64,000 nucleotides of DNA from UBA5359 sp002410925 [NCBI: bacterium UBP13_UBA5359] (lineage in GTDB: Bacteria > UBP13 > UBA5359). This document shows positions 16,763-25,312 of the stretch, one piece after another. The first letter of the stretch is position 1. Every line of letters begins with the position of its first letter. The position numbers were made by a program, and so were the translations under genes. The notes beneath the pieces were generated by a model. It was not told the origin of the DNA. It was given only the letters and a program-made list of their open reading frames with translations, and made no database searches. The stretch lies in NCBI GenBank assembly GCA_002410925.1, contig DHPR01000013.1, forward strand, positions 62,001 through 126,000, in the 5' to 3' direction.

Positions 16763-19018
16763 ATGATCGACAAAAAGTGGGTAGTATATGTTGCTTCTAT
16801 GTTCTTTGCGTTCTTTATTGCCTCTCCAGGGGGGAGCTGTGCGGAAGAGAATAATGCCAGGATAATCAGGGAGCTGTCCGACGGCAGCAGAGTTATGCTG
16901 GTGCAGAAGCTGCCGCGCTTTTCCTTCAGCAGTCCCAATGCCGAATCGGCTGCCAGGGTCTTTGCCGCCGATCTGGAAAGTCTTTCCGATAAACTTCCTT
17001 TCAATACACTGGTTAGTAGCACTGCTTGGTATCCTTTGAACGGTTCGCTGAGCGACACCGGCTGGAAGCACAAGGCTGACATTATGAACGCCTGCCTGAA
17101 GGAGCTGCATGACAGAGGCAAGGTGGCTCTGGTCTATTTTGAGGAAAAGGATATAATTGAATTTACCAAATCCGCTCTGGGAGACTGGAGTGAAGATGAA
17201 ATGCGTCTCAGCGTCGACGGTAAACGGCGCTTTAAAGATATATGCTTCAACAATCCTAAAACCAGAGACCGGGGCAAACAGTTGCTGACAAAGCTCTTCT
17301 CCACGGTCAATATGGATGGTATCTATTTCGAGGAGCCGGGCTGGTTCGGCAGCGGTTTCTGCCATTGCCGTCATTGCCAGACAGCCTTCAAAGAGTATCT
17401 GCGCAAGAAGTACGGTACAGCTGTAGAGATAGAGCGTAAACTGGGCAAACCTCTGGCAGAGATACGCTCGGCCGGCAATGATGACAGGCTGGCGCAAAGA
17501 GAGCTATGGTATGAATGGTACCGTTTTTGCCAGCATTCCCTCGCCGATTTTCTGCAGGATCTCTCTCTTCATGCCCGCAGGGTCGCTCGGGAGAGATGGG
17601 GCAAAGAGATCATAACCACAGCCACGACGGGCTATGACGGGGCCATACATCCTTACGCGGGTGTTCGTCATACGGAGTTTCTGAGCGGCGGTGCCATGAC
17701 AGGCATGTGCAATGCCTATTACTGGCAGGATTTCGACCGCAGAGGGGCGGCTCTCGGGGATATATCCTTCAAGCGCTATCATCTGCGGGTAAAATTTTGC
17801 AAGGGCCAATCTTGCGACAAGCCGGTGTGGTTCTATGTGATAGGCAAGAATGAACCGGGATGGGCCTACGAAACCGGCATTTATGATGCCATTCTGGCCG
17901 GATGCAACGGTTTTTTCCCTTATGCCCAGTCCGCAGAGGTGGCCGACGGCTATAAGCGGGCTGCGGATTTCATCGAACGCAACATGGATGCTATTGGCGG
18001 ACAAATGCCCTATGCCGAAGTGGCCGTTCTAAATTCATATGAGCAGACCTCCTTCAGCAGCTTCGGCCTGCAATCCCCGGGAGCATATGATTATGTTTGT
18101 CGCCATATATTCCCCACCTTTTACGCCTTTTCCGATGCTCATATACCGGTAAATTATATTACCGGTTTCGATTTGCGGGAACTGACAAAATACAAAACGC
18201 TGGTAGTCGATGAAATAAAGAATATGAGTGCGGAGGATATCCGAACGTTGAAAGACTGGGTGCTAAAGGGCGGCAACCTGGTAGCCATGGGTTTTCTCGG
18301 CGGCAGAGATATTTACGAGAGAGATTATCCGCAGTATCCTCTGGCAGAGCTGTTGGGGATAGAGGGAGCCCCGGTATCTATAAAGGCCTCTCATCTGAAG
18401 AGAGAGGGTGGGGCTGTTATTGATTATGGACGATATCTGCCTGTAGGATATTTTGGACCGAAAATGCTTCTTTGCCGAGATGCCTATGGCTTCTCCCCCA
18501 GGGCAGGTGTATCGGTTTTAGCGCGATGGAATGACGGGCAGCCCGCCGTTATCTCCCATAATTACGGCAAGGGGCGAGTGATTTATAGTGGTGCTTTCTT
18601 TCATTTCCTTGAAGGTAAAGAGGCGACGGCTATGGTAAAGGGAATATTCAGAGAATTGCTGGGCGGGCTGCCTTTGGAGAGCAGTCTGCCTTCTCGGGTG
18701 GATTTCAACACTTGCCTCAACGGCAGCAAATTTCTGGTATATCTTCTCAATCTTGAGGAGGTTCGCCTTAAGGATATCGCTTCAGGCAGCCTGATGGAAG
18801 AGAATGTTGCCGCTGTGAAGAAGCCCGTTCCTTTGAAGCTGTCGAACCTGAAAGTCAAGCTGCCGTCGGGATTCATTCCGCAGGCATGCTATATCAGCAC
18901 GCCGGAGGGCGCCGGAAGAGAGAGAATAGCCTTCAAGAAGGAAGGAGATTATCTTGTTATATCGCTGCCCGAATTACGGGAACTGATAATGCTGACGATT
19001 GAGGGAGGCAGAAAATGA
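16763..19018 (+). CDS. Secreted putative glycosidase with TIM barrel and flavodoxin-like domain
   Basis: ATG 16763 is preceded by AGGAGG (16751-16756); the earlier ATG 16730 is rejected. The 751-residue product has a signal peptide (hydrophobic residues 8-22, then GGSCA). A TIM-barrel-like part (about 40-420) contains NMDGIYFEEPGWFG with E190/E191 at a strand end, then a CHCRHCQTAFKEYLRKKYG cysteine cluster similar to the metal-binding insertion of GH42-type barrels. A flavodoxin-like domain follows (about 435-640), with DWVLKGGNLVAMGF. This matches uncharacterised beta-galactosidase-like proteins rather than a named family. It overlaps the next gene by four bases, so the two products are translationally coupled. 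Action on extracellular glycans is inferred. Confidence 0.6.
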   Translation: MIDKKWVVYVASMFFAFFIASPGGSCAEENNARIIRELSDGSRVMLVQKLPRFSFSSPNAESAARVFAADLESLSDKLPFNTLVSSTAWYPLNGSLSDTGWKHKADIMNACLKELHDRGKVALVYFEEKDIIEFTKSALGDWSEDEMRLSVDGKRRFKDICFNNPKTRDRGKQLLTKLFSTVNMDGIYFEEPGWFGSGFCHCRHCQTAFKEYLRKKYGTAVEIERKLGKPLAEIRSAGNDDRLAQRELWYEWYRFCQHSLADFLQDLSLHARRVARERWGKEIITTATTGYDGAIHPYAGVRHTEFLSGGAMTGMCNAYYWQDFDRRGAALGDISFKRYHLRVKFCKGQSCDKPVWFYVIGKNEPGWAYETGIYDAILAGCNGFFPYAQSAEVADGYKRAADFIERNMDAIGGQMPYAEVAVLNSYEQTSFSSFGLQSPGAYDYVCRHIFPTFYAFSDAHIPVNYITGFDLRELTKYKTLVVDEIKNMSAEDIRTLKDWVLKGGNLVAMGFLGGRDIYERDYPQYPLAELLGIEGAPVSIKASHLKREGGAVIDYGRYLPVGYFGPKMLLCRDAYGFSPRAGVSVLARWNDGQPAVISHNYGKGRVIYSGAFFHFLEGKEATAMVKGIFRELLGGLPLESSLPSRVDFNTCLNGSKFLVYLLNLEEVRLKDIASGSLMEENVAAVKKPVPLKLSNLKVKLPSGFIPQACYISTPEGAGRERIAFKKEGDYLVISLPELRELIMLTIEGGRK

Positions 19019-19815
19019 TGCTGCGTTTTTGCAAGAATGTCCTGTATCTTATGGCGGTCATGCTGGTTGCGACGGGAACGGCCGACGCGGAAACCCCATT
19101 TGCTCGGCAGCCAGGCGGAGAGGCGGAGATAGCGCTTTTCGAAACCTGTCAGAGCTATCCTCGTTTAAACGGCCGCCTTCTCGATGCCTGCGGTTTGAAA
19201 TTCGATTATTTCGAGATAACGGCTATGACCGATGTTTCGCTTGAAGGCTATCGGGTGGTGATCATCGGTGAATCGTGGCTGCGCAATCTCGATATGTCCG
19301 CTTTGAAGAAGAGCCGCGCGAAGATCGAGAAATATCTCGCCGGGGGCGGCAGAATCGCCGCCTTCAGGAATGGTTTGGACCCCAATGCCTGGCTGCCACA
19401 AGAGCTGAAGGTGAAGAGGGATGCAAGGGAACTGAGAATGCCGGTAATCCTACGGAAGGAGCATCCCGTCTTCAATGCCAGGCACTCTATTGCAGAGGAT
19501 AAATTCGGTTTTTACGATCCTCCGCTGAAACATCCCATATCTTCTCTTAAGGCTCTCTGTTGGGGAGGGTCGATCATCAATCCCTTTATCAATCTTTCGC
19601 CCGACTGGACACCTCTGGTAATGGGCACAGTAGAGAAGGAGGGGCTTTCTGAAAGCGATTATAAGGGATATGCTCTTGTAGAGGCATCCTACGGCAGCAA
19701 AGGCGGCAGGATTCTTCTTTGTGAGATGATACCGGTCTTCTCCGCTGTTGAACGCCGTTCGGATACAGGAAAGGCCTTTGTGGAGAATATGCTGGCTTAT
19801 TTATGTGGTGAATGA
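19015..19815 (+). CDS. Secreted protein with glutamine-amidotransferase/flavodoxin-like fold, function unknown
   Basis: The start ATG at 19015 overlaps the stop of the preceding gene (ATGA), showing translational coupling. The 266-residue product has an N-terminal signal peptide (hydrophobic residues 9-20, then GTADA). The body alternates strands and helices in a class I amidotransferase-like order: EIALFETCQSYPRLNGRLLD, then YRVVIIGESWLRNLD, then KYLAGGGRIAAFRNG, ending with GGRILLCEMIPVFS. The same kind of fold forms the last domain of the gene before it. In other secreted glycosidase systems it is an accessory or oligomerisation domain. No catalytic cysteine typical of amidotransferases is evident. 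I do not recognise a specific family; it may partner the product of 16763. Confidence 0.6.
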   Translation: MMLRFCKNVLYLMAVMLVATGTADAETPFARQPGGEAEIALFETCQSYPRLNGRLLDACGLKFDYFEITAMTDVSLEGYRVVIIGESWLRNLDMSALKKSRAKIEKYLAGGGRIAAFRNGLDPNAWLPQELKVKRDARELRMPVILRKEHPVFNARHSIAEDKFGFYDPPLKHPISSLKALCWGGSIINPFINLSPDWTPLVMGTVEKEGLSESDYKGYALVEASYGSKGGRILLCEMIPVFSAVERRSDTGKAFVENMLAYLCGE

Positions 19816-19853
19816 ACCATTAATATATGATACGGTAATTCGGGAGGCAGGAA

Positions 19854-20999
19854 ATGAAGCTTAAAGTGGCTGTTATAGGAATGGGCGGCAGGGGACTATT
19901 CTTTTGTGATGTCTTCAGTAACAATCCCCGTAGCGAGGTAGTGGCCGTTTGCGATCTCGACAGGAAGAGACTGGATGCTGTCAGAGAGTGTCTTGGCGCA
20001 AAAACTGCTTACTATCAGGATAGTTTACAGATGCTGTCGGAAACGGATATCGATGCCGTGGTCGTGGCTACCAACGATACCGACCATAAGGAGCCGGTGC
20101 TGCAAGTGTTGCAGGCTGGGCGTCACTGTCTGGTTGAAAAGCCTATGGCACAGAGCTTGGAGGACTGCGATGCTATGATAGCCGCCGCTGAAAAGGCCGG
20201 CAAGATTTTGGGAGTGGGTTTGGAGCTAAGATATTGCACACTCTTTCAGCAGATGAAGGAGATTATCGATAGAGGCGATATCGGAGAGATTAAGTTGGGC
20301 TGGGTCGTAGACAATGTTAGCGTGGGTTATACCTTCTTTCAAAGAAGGTTCAAACATCGCAGTTTCGCCAAGAGCCTTCTGTTGCAGAAAGGCACTCATT
20401 CCATCGATCTTATGAACTGGTTTGTCGGCGGCAATCCCATCAGAGTTTACGGAACAGGTGGATTGGATTACTTTGGCGGAAAGGAATCGCCGGAAAAGAC
20501 CTGTCCCAGCTGCATGGCAAGAAAGAGATGCCCTTACGCTCCCGCTGCGCTGGAGTACGAAGGGCATTGCGGAGTGACCCTGTCGAATCCCGTCTCCTGT
20601 GTCTTTACCAGCGATGTGGATGTTCATGATAATGCTATGCTCAATGTGCAATATGACAACGGCGTTCGTACCACCTATACGGAATGCCATTTCACTCCGG
20701 AGTATAGTCGCGAGTTTACCTTTGTAGGTGACAAAGGCAAGATCTACGGCTATTACGAAAATACCAACTTCAAAATCAGAGTATCCCGCAGGCACAAGGA
20801 GGTTGTTGAGGAGTATACGCCTCCCTTTATCGGTGGTAGCCACGGCGGCGGAGACAAAGGGATGATAGAGACCTTTATCGATGCCTGCCTGAAAGGGTCT
20901 GAGTTCATTATGGATGGTTTGGCTGGTAGAAACAGCGTAGCCGTCGGCCTGGCGGGAGATGAGAGCATTCGCACAGGCCGACCAGTGGATATATGCTAG
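19854..20999 (+). CDS. Gfo/Idh/MocA-family oxidoreductase (second)
   Basis: The 381-residue product starts MKLKVAVIGMGGRGLFFCDV with the nucleotide-binding GMGGRG loop. HCLVEKPMAQSLEDCDAM carries the EKP motif, and KGTHSIDLMNWFVGG gives the active-site histidine and aspartate. The cysteine set CPSCMARKRC (C-X2-C-X5-C) matches the paralogue at 15517, and a later cysteine in SNPVSCVFTSD may complete the site. GGGAGG in the leader gives a normal ribosome binding site. It closes cassette B: a short R1 repeat begins 13 bp after its stop. Two related oxidoreductases in one operon suggest a two-step oxidation/reduction pathway, such as 3-keto-sugar intermediates, though this is inference. Confidence 0.88.
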   Translation: MKLKVAVIGMGGRGLFFCDVFSNNPRSEVVAVCDLDRKRLDAVRECLGAKTAYYQDSLQMLSETDIDAVVVATNDTDHKEPVLQVLQAGRHCLVEKPMAQSLEDCDAMIAAAEKAGKILGVGLELRYCTLFQQMKEIIDRGDIGEIKLGWVVDNVSVGYTFFQRRFKHRSFAKSLLLQKGTHSIDLMNWFVGGNPIRVYGTGGLDYFGGKESPEKTCPSCMARKRCPYAPAALEYEGHCGVTLSNPVSCVFTSDVDVHDNAMLNVQYDNGVRTTYTECHFTPEYSREFTFVGDKGKIYGYYENTNFKIRVSRRHKEVVEEYTPPFIGGSHGGGDKGMIETFIDACLKGSEFIMDGLAGRNSVAVGLAGDESIRTGRPVDIC

Positions 21000-21011
21000 A
21001 TTATGGATCAT

Positions 21012-21052
21012 GGGGCCAGGAGTTTGCATTTAATCCCGCCTCTTCCTGGCCC
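21012..21052 (+). repeat. Short palindromic copy of dispersed repeat R1
   Basis: GGGGCCAGGAGTTTGCATTT at the left and TCCTGGCCC at the right make a hairpin with a nine-base stem (GGGCCAGGA/TCCTGGCCC). The base changes relative to GGGGTCAGGA are matched on the other side (TCAG to CCAG, CTGA to CTGG), so the stem is conserved by paired changes. It lies directly after the last cassette B gene and before the unrelated nfeD-flotillin operon. Confidence 0.75.
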
Positions 21053-21177
21053 TGCTTGCTGTTTACCGCCCCTCCTGCTGTTTATTGACATACGCCTGGT
21101 ACCATAGTAAGCTTGTTTAATAATAAGCTTGCAACTGATTCTTTTTTGATTAAAACAAAGCTCAGAAGAGGCGCGGT

Positions 21178-21747
21178 ATGGGAAATGCATTTTCGGATTT
21201 TAACGCTCTGGAGTATTTCTTTTTGGTCTGTGCCATCATCGGCGGTTTCTTCGTCCTGATCAGGCTGATCATGTTGATGATGGGCGGGGATACGGATATC
21301 GACAGCGGTATCGATATCGATGTCGCGCATGTTGACTCTGACGTAGGCTTTCATTTCTTCTCGCTGCACGGGCTTAGCTCCTTCTTCGTCATGTTCGGCC
21401 TGGTCGGCCTGGCCCTTTACCGGCAAAGCCGGGTCGGGGCGGCGGTATCCGTTGCCGGGGCGGTAGTCGCCGGGCTAGTGACGGTATGGGTCATCATTAG
21501 AATCTTCCAGTGGGCGGCAAGTCTGCAATCAAGCGGTAATATAAGCATAGAGGATGCCGTCGGCAGCACGGGTACCGTTTATCTCAGCATTCCGCCGGAA
21601 GGCATCGGCAGGGTTACTATCAACCTCAGCAACCACTTGAGAGAATTCGATGCCATGGAGAAAGACGGCCTGGAGCTGGCGACCGGCAACCCGGTTCGCG
21701 TGGTCAAGGTCAACGCCAATGTTCTCATCGTCGAATCCATAAAATAA
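21178..21747 (+). CDS. NfeD-like membrane protein with C-terminal OB domain
   Basis: This 189-residue protein has three hydrophobic segments (about 11-32, 60-80, 85-108), separated by an acidic loop rich in aspartate after the first. The C-terminal soluble part (about 118-189) reads GSTGTVYLSIPPEGIGRV and then VRVVKVNANVLIVES, which fits the OB-fold of the NfeD-like clan. NfeD proteins are encoded next to flotillin/stomatin-type SPFH proteins and are thought to work with them at membrane microdomains. Here the SPFH gene starts 20 bp downstream, which supports the call. It lacks the ClpP-type protease domain of long NfeD forms. Confidence 0.75.
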   Translation: MGNAFSDFNALEYFFLVCAIIGGFFVLIRLIMLMMGGDTDIDSGIDIDVAHVDSDVGFHFFSLHGLSSFFVMFGLVGLALYRQSRVGAAVSVAGAVVAGLVTVWVIIRIFQWAASLQSSGNISIEDAVGSTGTVYLSIPPEGIGRVTINLSNHLREFDAMEKDGLELATGNPVRVVKVNANVLIVESIK

Positions 21748-21767
21748 AAAGAAAGCAGGAATTTGCC

Positions 21768-23198
21768 ATGTTCGATTTCTGGTCACTCCCTGTAGTAGTT
21801 TTTCTTGTCCTGGTAGTCACGACTATTCTCTTTCTGGCTTCTCGCTACAAACGCTGTCCCTCGGATAAAATCCTGGTAATCTACGGCAAAGTCGGCAGGG
21901 GACAGACCGCCAACTGTATTCATGGCGGAGGCGCCCTGATCTGGCCGCTGATTCAGGATTACTCTTATATGAGCCTGACCCCGATGACTATCAATATCCC
22001 TCTGCAGAAAGCCCTCTCCATGCAGAATATCCGCATCAACGTTCCCTCCACCTTCACCGTGGGCATCGGCACAGAGCCGGAGATAATGACCGCCGCGGCC
22101 GAGCGCCTGCTCAACCTCACGCAGGTACAGATAGAGGGGATGGCCAGAGAGATTATCTTCGGACAGTTAAGGCTGACGGTAGCGTCGCTGACCATCGAGG
22201 AGATCAATCAGGATCGTGAAAGATTTCTGGAGTCGATCAGGAAGAATGTCGCCCCTGAGCTGAACAAGATCGGTCTCTTCCTAATCAACGTCAATATAAC
22301 CGATATCACCGATGAATCCGGATATATTGATTCCATCGGCAAGAAGGCCGCCTCCGAGGCCATCAACCAGGCTAAGGTAGATGTGGCCGAGCAGGAAAAG
22401 ATGGGCTCCATCGGCGAAGCCGTGGCTACCAAGGAGAGAGAGATCCGGGTGGCTGAGAATGTGGCCGAGTCGGAGAAGGGCAAGAAGAAGGCTGAGGCTG
22501 ACCGGCGCATTGTGATCCATCAGCAGGAGGCACAGGCGGTAGACGGCGAAAATCAGGCCAAAGCTGCCATCGCCGATACCAATGCCGAACTGGCGGTGAA
22601 GCAAGCTCAGGCCATGCAACGCGGCGAAGTCGCCAGGCGCAAGGCCGAGGTGGAGATACAGAAGGTCCAATACCTGGCCGAGCAGGAGCGGCTCAACGCC
22701 GCTGAAGTGGTTCGGCAGGAGATAGATAAGAGAAAGATCGAGATAGCAGCCGAGGCGGAAGCGGAGAAAATACGCCGTGAAGCTAAAGGAGAGGCCGATG
22801 CCATTCTCCTTAAATACCAGGCCGAAGCTGAGGGCGTGCGCAAAGTGCTTGAAAGCAAGGCCGTCGGCTATTTGGAACTGGTCAAAGGTTGTAACGGCGA
22901 CGCCAAAGCGGCAGCCACCCTGCTCATGACCGAGAAGATCGAGCAGATAGTGCAGTTGCAGGTGGAGGCTATCCGCAATATCAAAATTGATAAGGTCACC
23001 GTCTGGGATTCTGCCGGCGGCGGCAAGGACGGCACCGCTACCTCCAACTTTCTTTCCGGGCTGATCAAGAGCCTGCCGCCGCTGCATGATGTAGCCGGCA
23101 TGGCCGGAATAGATCTACCGAAGTATTTAGGGGAGATGTCCTCCGAAGAGACAGCTACGGATGGAACGGCGGTCTCGGTTGCCGACGAGACTCCGTAG
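21768..23198 (+). CDS. Flotillin/YqiK-like SPFH-domain protein
   Basis: The 476-residue product starts with one transmembrane segment (about 5-24) and YKRCPSDKILVIYGKVG. An SPFH/band 7 domain follows (to about 190), ending IGLFLINVNITDIT. The long middle region, rich in Ala, Glu, Lys and Gln (about 200-370), is the heptad-like coiled coil typical of flotillins, with repeated AEAE/EKIRREA stretches. The C-terminal part contains LELVKGCNGDAKAAATLL and a GGGKDGTA linker. Flotillins form large oligomers that organise membrane microdomains and affect fluidity and protein assembly. Pairing with the NfeD-like gene upstream is the usual operon. Confidence 0.9.
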   Translation: MFDFWSLPVVVFLVLVVTTILFLASRYKRCPSDKILVIYGKVGRGQTANCIHGGGALIWPLIQDYSYMSLTPMTINIPLQKALSMQNIRINVPSTFTVGIGTEPEIMTAAAERLLNLTQVQIEGMAREIIFGQLRLTVASLTIEEINQDRERFLESIRKNVAPELNKIGLFLINVNITDITDESGYIDSIGKKAASEAINQAKVDVAEQEKMGSIGEAVATKEREIRVAENVAESEKGKKKAEADRRIVIHQQEAQAVDGENQAKAAIADTNAELAVKQAQAMQRGEVARRKAEVEIQKVQYLAEQERLNAAEVVRQEIDKRKIEIAAEAEAEKIRREAKGEADAILLKYQAEAEGVRKVLESKAVGYLELVKGCNGDAKAAATLLMTEKIEQIVQLQVEAIRNIKIDKVTVWDSAGGGKDGTATSNFLSGLIKSLPPLHDVAGMAGIDLPKYLGEMSSEETATDGTAVSVADETP

Positions 23199-23224
23199 AG
23201 ACATTAGGGATAGGGGGTATGGGG

Positions 23225-23273
23225 TCAACTCTTTACACTTGACAAAACATTCTGCCAGAGCCGCCAACTGCTT
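23225..23273. repeat. Dispersed repeat R2, copy 2
   Basis: This is the second copy of the 49-bp segment at 13347-13395 (seven mismatches, no gap). GGGG precedes it, giving GGGGTCAACTCTTTACACTTGACA, which resembles the R1 end sequence GGGGTCAGGAGTTTAC. It continues without a break into the IS110 transposase remnant, in frame with it (DKTFCQSRQLL then ASWAG). Confidence 0.6.
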
Positions 23274-23553
23274 GCATCCTGGGCGGGAGTATGCCCCGGG
23301 AAGAACGAAAGTGCCGACAAGCGTAAGAGTGAGAAGGCGAACAAGGGCAATATGCATCTGAGAGCCACTCTTGTGGAATGTGCTCAGGCGATCAGGTATA
23401 CGAAAGGGAGATATCTGGAGCACAGTGTAGCCGGATTGCAGCCAGGCGAGACAGCAAACGTGCTAAGGTGGCAATTATGCACACGGTGTTGGTAATTATC
23501 TGCCATATGCTCAAGGAAGGGAGGTTATACCAGGATCTTGATGGTGACTACGT
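23256..23553 (+). pseudogene. IS110-family transposase, C-terminal remnant with frameshift
   Basis: In one frame (through 23274) the sequence reads ASWAGVCPGKNESADKRKS and then NKGNMHLRATLVECAQAI, the conserved C-terminal transposase_20 block of IS110/IS116/IS902 proteins. Near 23420 the match moves to another frame: QCSRIAARRDSKRAKVAIM, then HTVLVIICHMLKEGRLYQDL, the usual end of these transposases. Only about 95 of the usual 330-400 residues remain; the DEDD catalytic N-terminus and the element ends are missing. The remnant runs into the 3' end of the convergent antiporter gene at 23548 and has lost its own stop codon. It is inactive. Confidence 0.85.
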
Positions 23554-25029
23554 TCTTTTGCGGAGCACCTTGCTCGGGCCTGGCTTGCCCATCTGTATCA
23601 GCGGCAGTATGTCGTCCTTCTCAGCAGCCACCAGAACCTTGTCGTCTACCTGGAGCAGCGTGCCTCCGTTGGGGACAAAGATCTCTTCCTTTCTGGCGAC
23701 AAGGATAAAGAGAATACGCTGTGGAAGGTTTAGATCGACAATTCGCTTGTTTGCCAAAGCGGATCCCCCGGCGATGTGTATTTCCGTTAACCAGTTTTTT
23801 ATGTTCGATATAAGCATCGATTTTGGCGCGGGCATATCTCGTTTGTTAAGATGGAGAAGCTTGGCCAGAAAGGGTATGGAAGTTCCCTGCAGCAATGCAG
23901 AGGTAACCACAATAAAAAAGACGATATTAAAGATTCTGCCTGCTTCAGGAATGCCTGCAAGAAGCGGAAAGGTAGCCAGGATAATCGGCACTGCACCTCT
24001 CAATCCAACCCAAGAGACGAACAGCTTCTCACCCGGCGGCATCCTGGAGAGAGATAGCGATAAAAAGACGCTGAGAGGGCGGCCAACAAGCATCAGAAAA
24101 ACCGATATCAGCAGGCCTGCTTTGGCAATCTGAAGGAGCTGCGACGGAAAAACCTGCAAGCCCAGCGTGACAAACATCGTTATCTGCATCAACCAGGCAA
24201 GGCCATCATGAAAACTGAAAAGGCTTCTCTTATGCAGTATCTCGGAATTCCCCAAAACCATGCCGGCAATATAAACCGCTAAAAAGGCGTTGCCGCCAGA
24301 CAGGACGCTCGATCCGTAGCAGAGCAGCAGAAGAGAGATTGTCAATACGGGATAAAGACCTTCATATCCTAGGCGCAGCTTGTTGACAAGGAAGATACTG
24401 GCTTTGCCGAAAAAATAACCGATGATACCGCCTATCAGCATTTGAACTATCAACGAAGGGATAAGGCTTGTGAAAGATGCGCCACGACCGGCAATGATGG
24501 CTATCAAACCCGTAGTTAGAAAGACCGCCATAGGATCGTTGCTGCCCGACTCAAACTCCAGAAGAGATTTCAGATGATCTTTCAACTTCACTTTTCTGGA
24601 CCTGAGCACAGCAAAAACCGCTGCTGCATCCGTTGATGACACTATTGCGCCAATAAGCATGCTTTCAATAAGGGATATACCGAGAATGTAGTGAGCAAAG
24701 AGCCCCGTAAACACGGCGGTAAGGGTGACACCGATAGTCGACAGGGCCAGACCCTTCCAGAATACCGGCTTTATATCGCTGAACTTTGTATCGAGGCCGC
24801 CGGCAAAGAGGATGAATGCCAGGGCAAAAACACCGAGCGTTTGCGCCAGGTTGGGATAATCGAAGTGAAGGCCCCCCAGGCCTTCCGAGCCGGCAAGTAT
24901 TCCTATTGCCAGGAATAGTAAGAGCGCAGGCACACCGAGCTTATCGGAAGCCTTGCTGGCGATTATTCCAGATAATAAAAGCCCTGCAACTCCGATTAAT
25001 ATATATGCGAATGAATTCACGTTCTCCAT
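23548..25029 (-). CDS. K+(Na+)/H+ antiporter, CPA1/NhaP2-type with TrkA-C domain
   Basis: The start at 25029 (MENVNSFAYILIG) follows AGAGGG; a longer frame to 25173 has no coding character before it. The 493-residue product has about 12 hydrophobic segments, with the family motifs FILFAGGLDTKFSDIKP, GAIVSSTDAAAVFAVL and LLEFESGSNDPMAVFL carrying the membrane-buried acidic residues of the ion site. A cytoplasmic C-terminal RCK_C/TrkA-C domain (about 400-480, IVDLNLPQRILFILVARKEEIFVPNGG) indicates regulation by a ligand. It exports K+ or Na+ in exchange for protons. The last residues overlap the IS110 remnant, so the original C-terminus may have been altered by that insertion. Confidence 0.88.
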   Translation of the reverse strand: MENVNSFAYILIGVAGLLLSGIIASKASDKLGVPALLLFLAIGILAGSEGLGGLHFDYPNLAQTLGVFALAFILFAGGLDTKFSDIKPVFWKGLALSTIGVTLTAVFTGLFAHYILGISLIESMLIGAIVSSTDAAAVFAVLRSRKVKLKDHLKSLLEFESGSNDPMAVFLTTGLIAIIAGRGASFTSLIPSLIVQMLIGGIIGYFFGKASIFLVNKLRLGYEGLYPVLTISLLLLCYGSSVLSGGNAFLAVYIAGMVLGNSEILHKRSLFSFHDGLAWLMQITMFVTLGLQVFPSQLLQIAKAGLLISVFLMLVGRPLSVFLSLSLSRMPPGEKLFVSWVGLRGAVPIILATFPLLAGIPEAGRIFNIVFFIVVTSALLQGTSIPFLAKLLHLNKRDMPAPKSMLISNIKNWLTEIHIAGGSALANKRIVDLNLPQRILFILVARKEEIFVPNGGTLLQVDDKVLVAAEKDDILPLIQMGKPGPSKVLRKRT

Positions 25030-25150
25030 ATACCCTCTGTGAAAAATAATTCGAAAATTTCTCCTGCAAGCGCCGTTTCCGTCACTTCTAGTCGCAGGAT
25101 AACCGGCCATTATTATACCAAATTGCCGCACTTTGTCCATCAGATCAAGT

Positions 25151-25290
25151 GGCCTGGAGTTTACATTTAGCATTTAGCATAGTAGAAACGCCATGGTCAG
25201 GCATTTAAGAATAGAATATCAGCTATGCCATCGTAAGCAGGCAATAAAAGAGGTTGGCAGCGCTTCGATGAGTGAAGTAAACTACTGGCC
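25151..25290 (+). repeat. Dispersed repeat R1, RAYT-derived miniature element (left border of cassette C)
   Basis: The ends are GGCCTGGAGTTTACATTTAG and GTAAACTACTGGCC, an inverted-repeat pair. Inside, ATGGTCAGGCATTTAAGAAT translates as MVRHLRIEYQ, matching the typical start of REP-associated Y1 transposases (MARPLRIEYPGA-type). It then goes straight to a short tail and is shifted out of frame compared with the copy at 35058. About ninety percent of the last ~100 bases match that copy by hand alignment. It is in direct orientation with the copy at 35058, and the two flank cassette C. Confidence 0.85.
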
Positions 25291-25312
25291 CTCTTGCTCT
25301 GCTTCAAGTCCC

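Noticed and set aside
21085-21113. Promoter for nfeD with TTGACA at 21085
   Set aside because: No acceptable -10 box lies 16-18 bases downstream, so it is not listed as a feature.
22281-23087. Minus-strand open frame opposite the flotillin gene
   Set aside because: It is a shadow of the Ala/Glu-rich coiled-coil coding sequence with leucine-rich low-complexity translation.
23378-24133. Long open frame on the plus strand after the flotillin gene
   Set aside because: Its first part is the frameshifted IS110 remnant and the rest is antisense to the antiporter gene, with no coding similarity of its own.
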